Positions 42,263-53,566 of a stretch of 64,000 nucleotides of DNA are shown here, piece by piece (positions within the stretch are counted from its first letter, which is position 1; each line of letters begins with the position of its first letter). Source of the stretch: Agriotes lineatus. Lineage: Eukaryota > Arthropoda > Insecta > Coleoptera > Elateridae. The stretch spans positions 1 through 64,000 of the forward strand of contig CALNHX010005170.1 in assembly GCA_940337035.1 (NCBI GenBank). The letters are read 5' to 3'. Both the position numbers and the translations under genes were made by a program. The notes below the pieces were generated by a model. The model saw nothing but the letters and a program-made list of their open reading frames with translations, was not told the origin of the DNA and did not search any database.

Positions 42263-42273
42263 TTTTTAATATA

Positions 42274-43328
42274 ATGGCTGGCAGTGGTCTAAAAGAAGTA
42301 CTTTCAACTGTATATGCACATGAAACTTGTGATCAAATACTATCAGGACATAATTATTCAAGAGCAGTGCGTGCTCACAATTTAATGCAACTAGCACTTT
42401 CAAAAATCATATTTGATGATCTTAAAAGTAATGAAGAATTTGCCGAATTTGAAAGAAATTTTAAAGATTCCGCGATATTTTACAATTTTAATTACACTGA
42501 AATGGAAAATAATGAAATATTTATCAAATTAGTGAATTTCTTTGAAAAAAAAAATGATTCTCCTTGAAGAAAGAGCTAACACTTGTAAACTTTGGATTAC
42601 CTACTTTCGTATGATATCTCTTGTTAAGGATTTTATAGCTGCTGAGAGAATGGGAGACTGGAATTTACATTTGAGAACTGTCGAGTTAATGATTCCATTT
42701 TTTCACGCTGCAAGGCATTTTCCTTATGCAAAATCAAGTGAAATTTATTTGCAAAAAATGCGTCAATTAGAAGACCAATTAGATCTGGTCGATTTTGAAA
42801 AATTTAAACAAAATCACAGCGCCAGAAGGTCAGATGTTTATTTCTCAAAAATATCGACAGATCAGACAATAGAGCAGACACTAATGAAATCCATGAAGGT
42901 GGATGGGGGACCGTTTAGACGTGGAGCAACTCCAAGTGTAGTTTTCAAATGGATCAAATCAGCGATATTTTCAACGGCTGTAGTCGAAGGAATGGAAGAA
43001 TTTTGTGAAGTGTCATTTACATCATCATTTCAACATGTTGACGCCAGCGATAGTAGGATAAATGAAGATTGTACAGCTGTACATAAAATTATAGAATTTT
43101 TTACAATTCACAATCCATTTCCCGATGTACAACAACTTATGGGAATTTCTACAGGAATTGTAGGTGATGATACCATAGATTGTTATAAAGCGTTTGAAGT
43201 TGGAGTAAAACTAAGAAATAAAACAAACGGCTTCAACTTTAAAGACAAAAATTACAATAAAGGACACCGTCAAATCTTTATTAAACATGAACAGTAAAGT
43301 TAAAGTGAATAATAATGAAATTGCCGTC
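42274..43328 (+). pseudogene. Helical N-terminal part of the PIN-nuclease protein
   Basis: Two frames, 42274-42567 and 42542-43297, are joined by a slip in a run of ten As near 42545. The protein contains GHNYSRAVRAHNLMQLAL, CKLWITYFRMISLVKDFI, WNLHLRTVELMIPFFHAARH, FPYAKSSEIYLQKM, IEQTLMKSMKVDGG and TGIVGDDTIDCYKAFEVG. I recall this series (RAVRAHKL..., LHLxTVxxMxPFFHAxGHxxYAKSxxxYLQxM, TIEQTLMRxMKxxGG) from numerous uncharacterised invertebrate proteins that also carry the PIN part, always in this order. The frame shifts again near 43265 and runs to the LTR insertion at 43329. Function unknown. Confidence 0.7.
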
Positions 43329-44977
43329 TGTTAAGTCATTTTGCTGTTTCAGATGCTTAATTGCATTTCGCGCCGTTAGTTAGGTCATTTTGGTATTTTG
43401 AATAGCCGCCTAAGTTTAGAGCAGCGTGCCCGTATGCTAAGCCCTTTTAGCTCTTTATTTGGCTCCATCGTCTAATTCCAGAATCACGATTTCGCACATA
43501 TTTAGCCCCAAAAGCAGTATTTTCCGTCGGTTGGAGCTCTCCTCTGATGGCGTTTTTCTGAATTCTGAATAGCACGCTGTGGCGGCGTGATACCAGCGTG
43601 GCCCGCATTGGTTGGTTTCATTTCATCGCCTTGCGATTCGCTGTGGTTTAGTCACGTGGGGGACGCGGCCAAGGTGACCTTTTGCCAACGCTTCCCTCGG
43701 GCATTCGGCCGAGAGCCGTCGATCAAGCAAGTGGTCGCAGAGGTTGTGCTTTCGTGCGGCGCTTCCGCCCTTGGCGGGGGCGTCAGCCTTCGTCTTAAGT
43801 GTGAGTCTTGCAGAGCCCGTGGCAGAGAGCGCTTGTGTGTGGTGGTGGTGATTCGAAATTTGTCGAGTGATCTTCGGCGTAACGTGGGTGTTTTGGAGCC
43901 CAGTTCCTGCTACTATTAGTGAGGGGTCGTGCCCCCTTCATCTCGACCTACGAGGATTTGGTTCAACAGAACGAGTGAGGCCCCCATCATTTTCGTCGTC
44001 CCGTTGTACGCGTCTTGACGCGTCTCCCGTCGCCATTGAGGCGGTTATGCATTCACCCCCTTTCGCCGTTGTAACACCGAAGGTACCTACCACCTACGAT
44101 TGCAGCTCGTCGCAACTCAGCTGTACCAGGCTCCCTCGCCGCCCACGCATTAAGGTATGTGCCTTTAACCTGATTACCGCTGTGAACGCGAGTGTTACTC
44201 ATTACTACTCATTACTACGCTAGTGTATTCATTCAGACTGCAGACAGTTCAGGCCGTGAAGGCTAATGTAAATCGTCGCTGCCCTTGCATAAGGCAATGT
44301 GCATCTTTGTACCTATTATTGCTGTTCACTAATGTTCAACATCTGTCGTTAAGCTTAGAGCGCGCGTGCCAGCTGGTGCCCTTAATTATAGAGTAAGGTT
44401 AGATACAGGGCGACGCATTCTGCTACCCCATTGTAACTCGAAGTGAAATATATGATTGGTTAGTTAAGGGAACTATTGTTTGTTTCGGTTTGTGCATGTT
44501 CTGTTACAGATAGACGTCCCTTTATTGTACGAATTATTGTACGACGGAACGAGGAAGCTGTGAGCGTGCAGGTGAGTGGGACAGCTGCGTAGTCGTGGTC
44601 GGATGGACACCTAATCACAATCCTTGCTTAAGGCAATCCCGAAGTTGTTGTTTGACCTTGCAACTCTTGAATAATCTTATTGGCGGAGTATTTTTGCATG
44701 CTTCGCTCCCGTCTAACCGTCCAGGCCCGGTTAGCCGGGTTAAGACAGGCTTGGTGGCGCCCTCATAATTTCGACATACCCTATATATATTATGCCACAA
44801 CGCGCTTGCCCAGAACGTATCGTGTGACTCACGCCCGACTCCCTGAGCGTTCCAGCCGTGGCCTATTAGCCTATTTCGAACCGATCTCAGGGCAAGTGTG
44901 TCATGTTTTCAGGACTGATTCCGTGGTGCGATGCTCACCTTGGGTGGGTGTCGTAAAGTCCTTTTCATACCGTAACA
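43329..44977 (+). repeat. 5' LTR
   Basis: TGTTAAGTCATTTTGCTG to TTCATACCGTAACA. It is richer in G and C than the surrounding DNA. Open frames inside (43587-43919, 43867-44223) are repeated in the other LTR and resemble no protein. Confidence 0.95.
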
Positions 44978-44983
44978 GGCTAA

Positions 44984-45010
44984 TTTTGGCGCGACAACGT
45001 GGGACGTTGG
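44984..45010 (+). promoter_or_regulatory. Putative primer-binding site
   Basis: TTTTGGCGCGACAACGTGGG lies 7 nt after the LTR end. TGGCGC-type starts are usual for tRNA-primed LTR elements, but I cannot name the tRNA. Confidence 0.45.
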
Positions 45011-47105
45011 TGTTCATTGTTGTCTGTTATCATTTATATTGTTGTCACAAATGTTTTTTTCGTCATTTCGAAGTGGTATGGACTGGTAAACCGTTTTTTT
45101 TTCTTAGTAGAATATTTTACCGAGCTTCTTTTCTTGTTTTCTATTTGTCTTTTCTTGTTTTCTTCTGTTTTCTATATGTCTTTTCTTGTCTTTTCCTGTT
45201 CTTAGTTTATTTTCATTAGTTTTCTTGACCGTGTATATGTTTTTTCTTAGTTGTCATTTGTCTTTACGTTTCTTTTCTTGTTTTCTTTATGTTTTTCTTG
45301 TCTTTTCTTATTTTCTATTTGTAGTTTTGTGTTTTCTTGTTGTTTATCGCCTTTTTGAGTTTTCTTTTTGTATTTTTCCATGTCTTTTCATATTTGTAGT
45401 ATCTTTTTCGTCATTTTTACCGTCGTTTCTTGTTTTTTTTTAGCCAGTTCATACTACCGAGATCTCTCGTTGCATTTAGTGCAGATTTTATCCCGTATTA
45501 GTCGGATTTAGTACCAGATGTTGTTGAGTGAAGGTACCGACCTTGTTTTTTTTAAGTCTTTTCGAAGGCTTAATTGGGAGTTTCGATTCCCTGTCGTTTA
45601 CATTGTTTAGCCTTGGGCTAAGTTGACACTTTTGTTGTACCGAACTGACGTTTATCGATTTTGACGTTCACGTTAGCGAGGTTTATCGATTTTGACGTTG
45701 ATGATTACCGATTTTGACATTTTTTTTTTCATCGTTTGGTGTTGCGCCGCGTTGATTTTTGGTAAGCAGGTTGGAATTCATTTTCACCTTCATGACCGAG
45801 TTTTGGTTTGTTGATCAGTTGTGGATTGTTGTTGGTGTGCTTGGGGAGATTCGCTCGTGCGGTTATTACGTCGCTCAGGCCATCTTCTTAGTTGGTTTGG
45901 TGTAGTTATTTTCGTTGGCCTTTATCTCATACTCATTATTATCATGTACCGCCCAACCTGGTTTACCGACTTCTTCGTGGACACCCCTAACAGTCATAGT
46001 AGTGTTTTGTACACTTTCCGTTAGCATTTAACGAGTCTTTACCGCTGGTCGGAATGATTCGTATTTGTTGACGTTTTGTTGTCATTTATCGTACCCTTTT
46101 TGTCTGATGACGTCATGTTGTCACGTATCGTGTTCTTTGTGAACAGTTTCGTTGAAGCTTCTGAGCTTTGTGTGGCGGCAGTGCACGGCTGTCCGCACGA
46201 GGTTTCTTGAGTAGAAAGATTTTGAGTGTTTAAAGGTTTTTGACTTTTTTTGTAGTGATGCCCTGTTGTTTTCGTGGCCTAGCGCTCTTTTACCGTACCG
46301 TTGGCCGTCGCCATTTTCAACCACCTGTGTGGGATTACATAAAGAGAGCGTGTTTCTGGTCATTTTGTTTCGTGCGGACCCTGTCGTCGTAAGGTAGTCC
46401 CTTTGGGCCGCATGGAGTTCTGAAAAGGATTTATTGGGCATGCGTCATCGAACGCCTACACCCTTGGAGACTTGGTTCTTCGGAATTTTCTTTTGGTGTT
46501 CGGTGTTGGAGTCACTTTCGAGCTCGCGCTTTGCGGTTTAATAGTCGACTTGGCTCCGGCATCGGCATTGATTGAGGATTTCGGTGGACTGAGTTTTTCC
46601 TATTACTGATCATGACTATTTTGACAGTTTCTGTCACAACCATTTCCCTTTTTTTTTGGTGGTTCATCCTCTTCTCTTGGGTACTCATACCAGTTGTGGG
46701 ATCCACACAATGCGCCGATCTCGTGACGCGCAGCGTGCCCTCTTCAGGTAACCCTTGGGTGGGACTTTGGACTTCCATTTCTATACCCCCCCCCCTCCCT
46801 GTGTTCTTTTGGAACGGTTGGTCGGAAGTGTCCACAGGTGTAAGACTTGTTTGTACCCGATTTCGACAAAATTTACGTATTTTCTACTGGCGTATCCAGT
46901 CTTTCTTCTTCCTCTTCTCTCTTCCCACCTTTGCACCCTATCTGGTGGCCAGTGTGCGTAATCCCTTTGGGGGTGCACTCTATCGTATCGAATGTTTTTT
47001 TTTTGTGTTTTGTTTCGTTCGTTTTTCGTTGTTGCGTTTTCGTTTGAGTTCTCGTTACGTCGTCGCAAAATGCCTCGTTGTTTTATAAGAGACTTCGGGG
47101 AACTC
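45010..47105 (+). other. Non-coding interior of the LTR element
   Basis: It begins with a T/C-rich low-complexity tract (45060-45445, TTTTCTTGTTTTC variants), then sequence without recognisable protein coding. Short frames on either strand have no gag, protease, RT or integrase motifs. AAGTAAGGGGAG just before 47124 is the likely polypurine tract. Confidence 0.8.
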
Positions 47106-47123
47106 TCTTTCAAGTAAGGGGAG

Positions 47124-48772
47124 TGTTAAGTCATTTTGCTGTTTCAGATGCTTAATTGCATTTCGCGCCGTTAGTTAGGTCATTTTGGTATTTTGAATAG
47201 CCGCCTAAGTTTAGAGCAGCGTGCCCGTATGCTAAGCCCTTTTAGCTCTTTATTTGGCTCCATCGTCTAATTCCAGAATCACGATTTCGCACATATTTAG
47301 CCCCAAAAGCAGTATTTTCCGTCGGTTGGAGCTCTCCTCTGATGGCGTTTTTCTGAATTCTGAATAGCACGCTGTGGCGGCGTGATACCAGCGTGGCCCG
47401 CATTGGTTGGTTTCATTTCATCGCCTTGCGATTCGCTGTGGTTTAGTCACATGGGGGACGCGGCCAAGGTGACCTTTTGCCAACGCTTCCCTCGGGCATT
47501 CGGCCGAGAGCCGTCGATCAAGCAAGTGGTCGCAGAGGTTGTGCTTTCGTGCGGCGCTTCCGCCCTTGGCGGGGGCGTCAGCCTTCGTCTTAAGTGTGAG
47601 TCTTGCAGAGCCCGTGGCAGAGAGCGCTTGTGTGTGGTGGTGGTGATTCGAAATTTGTCGAGTGATCTTCGGCGTAACGTGGGTGTTTTGGAGCCCAGTT
47701 CCTGCTACTATTAGTGAGGGGTCGTGCCCCCTTCATCTCGACCTACGAGGATTTGGTTCAGCAGAACGAGTGAGGCCCCCATCATTTTCGTCGTCCCGTT
47801 GTACGCGTCTTGACGCGTCTCCCGTCGCCATTGAGGCGGTTATGCATTCACCCCCTTTCGCCGTTGTAACACCGAAGGTACCTACCACCTACGATTGCAG
47901 CTCGTCGCAACTCAGCTGTACCAGGCTCCCTCGCCGCCCACGCATTAAGGTATGTGCCTTTAACCTGATTACCGCTGTGAACGCGAGTGTTACTCATTAC
48001 TACTCATTACTACGCTAGTGTATTCATTCAGACTGCAGACAGTTCAGGCCGTGAAGGCTAATGTAAATCGTCGCTGCCCTTGCATAAGGCAATGTGCATC
48101 TTTGTACCTATTATTGCTGTTCACTAATGTTCAACATCTGTCGTTAAGCTTAGAGCGCGCGTGCCAGCTGGTGCCCTTAATTATAGAGTAAGGTTAGATA
48201 CAGGGCGACGCATTCTGCTACCCCATTGTAACTCGAAGTGAAATATATGATTGGTTAGTTAAGGGAACTATTGTTTGTTTCGGTTTGTGCATGTTCTGTT
48301 ACAGATAGACGTCCCTTTATTGTACGAATTATTGTACGACGGAACGAGGAAGCTGTGAGCGTGCAGGTGAGTGGGACAGCTGCGTAGTCGTGGTCGGATG
48401 GACACCTAATCACAATCCTTGCTTAAGGCAATCCCGAAGTTGTTGTTTGACCTTGCAACTCTTGAATAATCTTATTGGCGGAGTATTTTTGCATGCTTCG
48501 CTCCCGTCTAACCGTCCAGGCCCGGTTAGCCGGGTTAAGACAGGCTTGGTGGCGCCCTCATAATTTCGACATACCCTATATATATTATGCCACAACGCGC
48601 TTGCCCAGAACGTATCGTGTGACTCACGCCCGACTCCCTGAGCGTTCCAGCCGTGGCCTATTAGCCTATTTCGAACCGATCTCAGGGCAAGTGTGTCATG
48701 TTTTCAGGACTGATTCCGTGGTGCGATGCTCACCTTGGGTGGGTGTCGTAAAGTCCTTTTCATACCGTAACA
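47124..48772 (+). repeat. 3' LTR
   Basis: Almost identical to 43329-44977 and preceded by AAGTAAGGGGAG. The target duplication CGTC follows directly. Confidence 0.95.
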
Positions 48773-48776
48773 CGTC

Positions 48777-50141
48777 GATCCAAATTTAATCTTTCAACGA
48801 ATATGTCTAAAAAAAGATAATGACGAACTTAGACATTATTTTGACTACGAGTTGGCCCCTTATCCTCTTTCCCTGTTTCATAATGCCGGAATGAGAAAAA
48901 CTACAAAATCATCGTTATACGATATTTTTCAACAATCTAAAACGAATGTTAATGATGTTAATAATTTTTTTATATCATTGATGGCGGTATGTTACTACAC
49001 AGATTGAATTGGGACCAAAATCAAAAATTTTCTTTCATTTGTCAAAACTAATCAAATATTTACGTAACAACTATGGCACTAATGTTAAAGTTGTATTTGA
49101 TGGGTATAATACTGATGGCACTAAAGCGTCAGAAAGGAATCGTAGATATGTCGGTAATGTTTCGATTGATTATTTATTTGATGATGATATGACTTTACAA
49201 ACAACTAAGGAAAAATTTTTAGCTAACAGCAAGAATAAAAATAGATTTATTAATCTTCTTTATAAGAAGCTCATTGAAAATAATTTTGAATGCACTCAAG
49301 CAGAAGGTGATGCCGATCGTTTAATTGTTCAAACAGCTCTAGATTGCCTTTCTCCTCATGTCGTTGTTGTAGCTGAAGACATTGATGTATTGGTATTATT
49401 AATGGCGTTATCGCCAGATAATAAGGAATTATTTTTTTTAGACCACCGAAAAACAATATATTGCCAAGAGTTTACTCATCAAAGACAGGCTTAAATGATT
49501 TTCCAAATATTAAAAAGGAGCATCTTCTGTTTATTCACGCTTTTACAGGATGTGATACAACATCAGCTTTTTATAGAAGAGGTAAAAATCATTTTGTAAA
49601 AATTTTCAGTAATAATGTAAAGTTACGTGCCGCAGCTGAAGTATTTATCTTGAAAATCAACGTGAAGAAGTACTTTTTAACGAAGGTATATTTTCTATTC
49701 TCGCACTGTATGGTGCAAAAACTTCAAAACAACTTAAACGAATGGAGGCATAAACGTTTTATAATGCTCGCTTCAAAGACGAAAAGCTTTCAAATTGCAT
49801 CACTTCCTCCAACAGAAGATGCAGCTCAGCAGCATATTAAAAAGGCTTATTTGCAAATACAGCAGGGGAAAAATAATTCGATAATACCTCCCGAAAAATG
49901 GGGTTGGAAAAAAGAAAATTATTTAATACCAGCGCAAATGACGCAACCAGCAGCACCGGACAACATTTTAAAAATTATTTTTTACTCATGCAAAACCGGA
50001 TCTGGGGCAGCATGTGGATGCAGAAAAAGTGGTTTGCATTGCTCCCCTGCATGCATTGTTTGTAGTGGCAATGATTGCAATAATCATCCACCAATTGAAG
50101 AGGAGCGAGAATTCGAAACTGAGGATTTAGACGCCGATTAG
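48777..50141 (+). pseudogene. PIN/FEN1-like nuclease and Cys-rich tail of the same protein
   Basis: This continues the frame broken by the LTR element: DPNLIFQRICLKKDNDELRH, YELAPYPLSLFHNAGMRK, then the PIN-like domain: IDGGMLLHRLNWDQN (about 48980), VVFDGYNTDGTKASER (about 49095), ECTQAEGDADRLIVQTAL (about 49290), VVVAEDIDVLVLLMAL (about 49365) and FIHAFTGCDTTSAFYRRGK (about 49530). The acidic clusters match the order seen in XPG/FEN1 nucleases (xEAEA, DDSD, GCD). The tail contains LPPTEDAAQQH, WGWKKENYLIPAQM and a Cys cluster (GAACGCRKSGLHCSPAC). A frameshift near 49480 and another near 49050 break it. It probably cuts branched or flapped DNA, by analogy only. Confidence 0.75.
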
Positions 50142-50372
50142 ATTTTTATTCGTCTACTGTATTATAAAACAATATAATATTCTTTAATAAAGTTTTCATG
50201 TAAATATTTTTAAATAATGACACTTTTATAAATAACATAAATAAATAAAAAACATTAAGAACAAATTATGTATACTATTCATTTGTGTACTAGATTTGCA
50301 ATAAAAACAATTTACTTTTTTATAAATATCCCCAGAAAAAATAAAAAAAAAAATTCACATATAATCTCATAA

Positions 50373-50508
50373 GAGCATTAATTCTTTCCGGAAATTTTTT
50401 TGAGTGCGTTCCAACAACGTCGTATTAATTTGCCCGAGCGGGACGCGAGGGCAAATTAGGACGTTGTTGAATGCACGAAAAATAATTTCCGGATATGAAT
50501 TAATGCTC
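50373..50508. repeat. ~136 bp hairpin inside the right arm
   Basis: GAGCATTAATTC pairs with GAATTAATGCTC, CCGGAAAT with ATTTCCGG, CAACAACGTC with ACGTTGTTG, and AATTTGCCC with GGGCAAATT. The loop is GAGCGGGACGCGA. It lies between the nuclease stop and the right inverted end. Confidence 0.9.
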
Positions 50509-50784
50509 GAATGCAGATTCGGTAAGAAAATCGTAACGATACAAGCCCTCAAAGTTAGGCTGATCTACCTACAAAAAATTTCCAAGAAATTTTTTTGTTG
50601 TCTTGGATACGGCTCGTGAACTAATTTTTCTATTGGTCACTGATGAGTGTCGTACGATTTTCATTAAAATTTCATTGTTATCGTTATTTAAAAAATATAA
50701 ATAATTACTAACTCTGATTTAAATAAATATATCTTTCCGTAAGATTTTAATAGAAACAGTTCACTTTTCTATAAATATGTCGAA

Positions 50785-51250
50785 AATTTTTTTTTATATA
50801 AATGTTGTTATCATTGTTTAAACAATATAAATAATTATTATTTTAAATTGTCTAAAATATTATTTATACTAAATTTTCAATAAAAACTCTTTACTTTCTT
50901 GTAAATATTACAAAAAAACATTTAAAAAATCAATTTTTTCCGTAAATGTTGCTATTATTGTTTAAACAATATAAATACATGTTAACCACGAGTGCGGGAG
51001 ACATTGTTGATAATAAATTTTCAATAAAAACAATTAATATTTTCACAAATATTGCGAAAAAAAAAAATTAAAATTAATTTTTCCCATAAATTCAGTTTTT
51101 ATTGTTTAAACAATATAAAAAATTATTTCCTGAAATTGGGATGTTTCTGATTTTGAATAATATTTAAAAACACACATTTTAAAACAAAAATGATCAAAAT
51201 CGGAGCTGTTGCTGAGAATTAAGAAGTTAAAACCTTCATTGACTCGACTA
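50785..51250 (-). repeat. Right inverted end with ~144 bp tandem units
   Basis: The palindrome ATTGTTTAAACAATA lies at 50812, 50956 and 51100, again spaced 144 bp. Partial extra units (AATAAAAACAATTTACTTTT near 50297 and ACAGTTCACTTTTCTATAAA near 50755) extend the array further inward on this side, split by the hairpin at 50373. Confidence 0.9.
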
Positions 51251-52123
51251 GTTCTAGCTACTTTACATTTTTTGGCCAAGGGTTCCTATCAGCACGCAGT
51301 AGGTGGATGTTCCTGGATAGCAATGAGTCAACCGTGTATAAGTCGTTCTATCGCAGAAATCTCTAGGCTTATTGTAGAGGTGTTGATGCCCGAATGGATA
51401 AAATTCCCTACTACGCCAGAACAGAAAGCAAAAGTAAAACAAAAATTTTACGAAAAATTTAACTTCCGAGGGGTTCTGGGTTGTATTGATGACTCACATG
51501 TCGCTATAGTTTGCCCACCAGTCACTGATAATGAGCACCCTCCTCACGTCTACATAAATAGAAAAGGATTTTACAGTCTCAATGTAATGATGGTTGGTGA
51601 TTCGGAAGGAAGAATTTTAGCGTGTGATGCACGATTTCCCGGATCAGTACACGACTCAGCCATATGGAGGATCCAGCATCTTCGAAACTATTTAAGAGAA
51701 GAACATGATAACGGAGACACCACATCTATATTAATCGGCGATAGTGGGTATGGTCTTGAACCTTGGCTGTTTACTCCTTTTTCTGTTGTTGTCAATGGCA
51801 CGCCGGAGGCTAGATTTAATCAACTCTTACGATCAACAAGGAACGTAATAGAAAGAATTTTTGGCATTTTAAAAGGACGTTGGCGAGCTTTGCTGCAGCA
51901 TAGAGTCTTACATTATCATCCTGCAGATGCAGCATTTCTGGTATATGCTAGTGCTGTTCTTCACAACATCGCAATTTGGGCAAACATCGAGTTTGATGAA
52001 GACAACATAGCCTACGATGTTGATAACTTTGACGAAAATGTCAACGGTGGAAACTATGACGCAAACTTATTGCGACAAGGGAGACTTGCCAGGGAAAATT
52101 ATATTAGGCGAAATAATGTTTAA
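51251..52123 (+). pseudogene. PIF/Harbinger transposase (HARBI1-like), 3' part with DDE domain
   Basis: This resumes the gene of 41437-41735: VLATLHFLAKGSYQHAVGG, SQPCISRSIAEISRLIVEVL, then the DDE nuclease: VLGCIDDSHVAIVCP (first Asp), FYSLNVMMVGDSEGRILACD, FPGSVHDSAIW, LIGDSGYGLEPWLFTPF (second Asp) and RNVIERIFGILKGRWRAL (Glu). It ends YIRRNNV. Every catalytic residue is present and the frame is clean, so the transposase was intact until the ~4 kb element inserted. Its Myb-like partner gene is convergent on the minus strand (52612-53513). Confidence 0.93.
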
Positions 52124-52611
52124 CATAAATATAATTAGTTTGTGGGCGAAACTTTTTTATTAATATTAATTTACAACTTTATAATTAAGAAAACTCGGCT
52201 AATGTTTGGTATAGTAGACCACTACATACACGCATGCATTGACCAGTACTCCTCAAAATATACTTTTAGCTTTTTTCCAGCAAGGTGAGAATTTAACAAT
52301 ATGAGGTCTGACGAGGTAGTTCAAAGATGCTGTGTGTCCTTCTAGCTTTTTTAGGTTAGTTGCAACCTTGATTTTTTAAATTGCGATATAAATTTAGCGT
52401 CCACCTCTTATTGTCCTATAATAGGAGTCACGGTTTGTTCAATACTCGCAGTAATGTGAGGCTGTTGATTGAGAAAAGCTGCAAAACTACTATGTTATTG
52501 CGCATGTCTGAGAAATGTAAAACACAGTGGTTAGTATACTAAACTTTTGCCGAAAACTCCAATTAAGCATTTCATTAAACAATAAAAGTTGCAACTATAA
52601 AAATATGTATA
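52124..52611. other. Spacer between convergent Harbinger genes
   Basis: No coding similarity. It holds the 3' ends of the transposase and Myb-like genes. Confidence 0.5.
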
Positions 52612-53513
52612 TTAAAATGGTAATTCTATATTAAAGGAAAAAGTGGGATTCTCAAATTTATATTTCGCCACCTCAAATTTAAATTTAGCGACCTCCAATT
52701 TCAACTTTTTTTCTTCTAGTTTTAGGTGCTCTTGGTTCTTATTATTATTTCTATACTCCAAAAGTAATTCTTCACCTATCATTTTCACAGACCGGCTTTC
52801 CTTTATAGGCCGATTTTTTGCTGCTCTCCTGCATGTTCTTGTTTCAGTTATTTCCTTTCCATTATTTTTTTCGCTCGGATAAACTCGATTTTTTGGTTCC
52901 GGAAAATTTTCTTCTTCAAATACTCGCAGGGTTTTATCGATTTCCGATTGTAGAGAAGTCGCCTGTACCAGATCACTTTCAGGTGTTGGTGTTAAGCACG
53001 AGGATTTTTCAGGAACCGCTTCCAAATATAATTGTAAACCCCCCACTACTGGGACTTGAGATGATCCTGTTACAGCAACTTTTCCCCATGCTGCAAGTCC
53101 TCTGTCCTCTTGTGGAGTTAATTTTACACTATCCCCTTCACCACCACCAGTTTTCATTCTATTTTCCACAATTCGTCTGTATTTAGCTCTGGTATTGTTT
53201 TTCCAGTCGTTAAATCTCTACAAATTATTATTTACTATATGCTTTGATGAAATAAATTGTTCATACATACTTTCATCCATTCTTTAGTTGATAATACGGG
53301 TCCACTATCGCAAGAATTTAATTTTTTTGCGAGATTTTCCCAACTGGTTTCAATGTAGTCTGGAGAAATAGATGGGTTCAAAGTATGTGTACGAAATGTC
53401 TCATCACATTCCATTAGTTTCAAATATTCTTCAGTTTGGTCACTACTGGTATTGGCACTCCTTTTTCGTTTTCTTTTAACATCATTCACTTCCATTGCTA
53501 TTTCAAACGTCAA
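52612..53513 (-). CDS. Harbinger Myb/SANT-like DNA-binding protein
   Basis: Two exons on the minus strand: 53513-53271 and 53217-52612, joined over a 53 bp intron (GTATGT...TTGTAG) with the frame preserved (WMK then RFNDWK). The product is about 282 residues. A Myb/SANT-like trihelix occupies residues of roughly 30-115 (YIETSWENLAKKLNSCDSGP, KEWMKRFNDWKNNTRAKYRR, ENRMKTGGGEG). The C-terminal part is an acidic linker and then a Lys/Glu coiled coil (LKLEEKKLKLEVAKFKFEVA). Harbinger elements encode such a protein to import the transposase and recognise element ends. The reading frame is intact. Confidence 0.88.
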
Positions 53514-53566
53514 ACACTTCTGTCAGAAACTTTAAACATTATTTGACGTTTAAAAACTCAGTGCCC

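Larger units (their letters stand above)
43329..48772 (+). mobile_element. Young non-coding LTR element (LARD-like), 5.4 kb
   Basis: Two 1649 bp LTRs (43329-44977 and 47124-48772) flank a 2146 bp interior. LTR ends are TGTTA...TAACA. A 4 bp target duplication, CGTC, is present on both sides (43325-43328 and 48773-48776). I count only two differences between the LTRs (for example CACGTGGGGG versus CACATGGGGG), so insertion is recent. The interior has no gag or pol. Long LTRs with a non-coding interior define LARD-type elements, which must borrow enzymes from another element. Confidence 0.95.
41792..51250. mobile_element. Long-inverted-repeat element encoding a PIN/FEN1-like nuclease
   Basis: The unit starts TAGTCGAGTCAATAAAG and ends with the complement of TAGTCGAGTCAATGAAGG. 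Inverted ends run about 470 bp on each side (41792-42262 and 50785-51250). It lies within a Harbinger transposase gene. Without the LTR element at 43329-48776 it would be about 4.0 kb. It encodes one protein, now broken: a helical N-terminal part, an XPG/FEN1-like PIN domain and a Cys-rich tail. No DDE, HUH or tyrosine recombinase is visible. The class is undetermined. The ends do not start AG/CT as in Polintons, and no Polinton genes are present. Confidence 0.8.

Noticed and set aside
43587..44223. Plus-strand frames inside the LTRs (110-179 codons)
   Set aside because: They recur identically in both LTRs, overlap in different frames, and show no protein motifs. LTRs of this GC content yield chance open frames.
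44680..45443. 179- and 85-codon frames running from LTR into T/C-rich DNA
   Set aside because: Phe/Leu/Ser-rich translation of a pyrimidine tract; no domain features.
41792..51250. Polinton/Maverick interpretation of the long inverted ends
   Set aside because: No DNA polymerase B, integrase, ATPase or capsid gene is present, the ends do not start AG/CT, and no 6 bp target duplication is visible.
41736..51250. The gap in the Harbinger transposase as a natural intron
   Set aside because: A GTATGT donor exists after PFYLR, but joining it to the available AG at the right side breaks the frame, and the interval carries a complete inverted-repeat unit.
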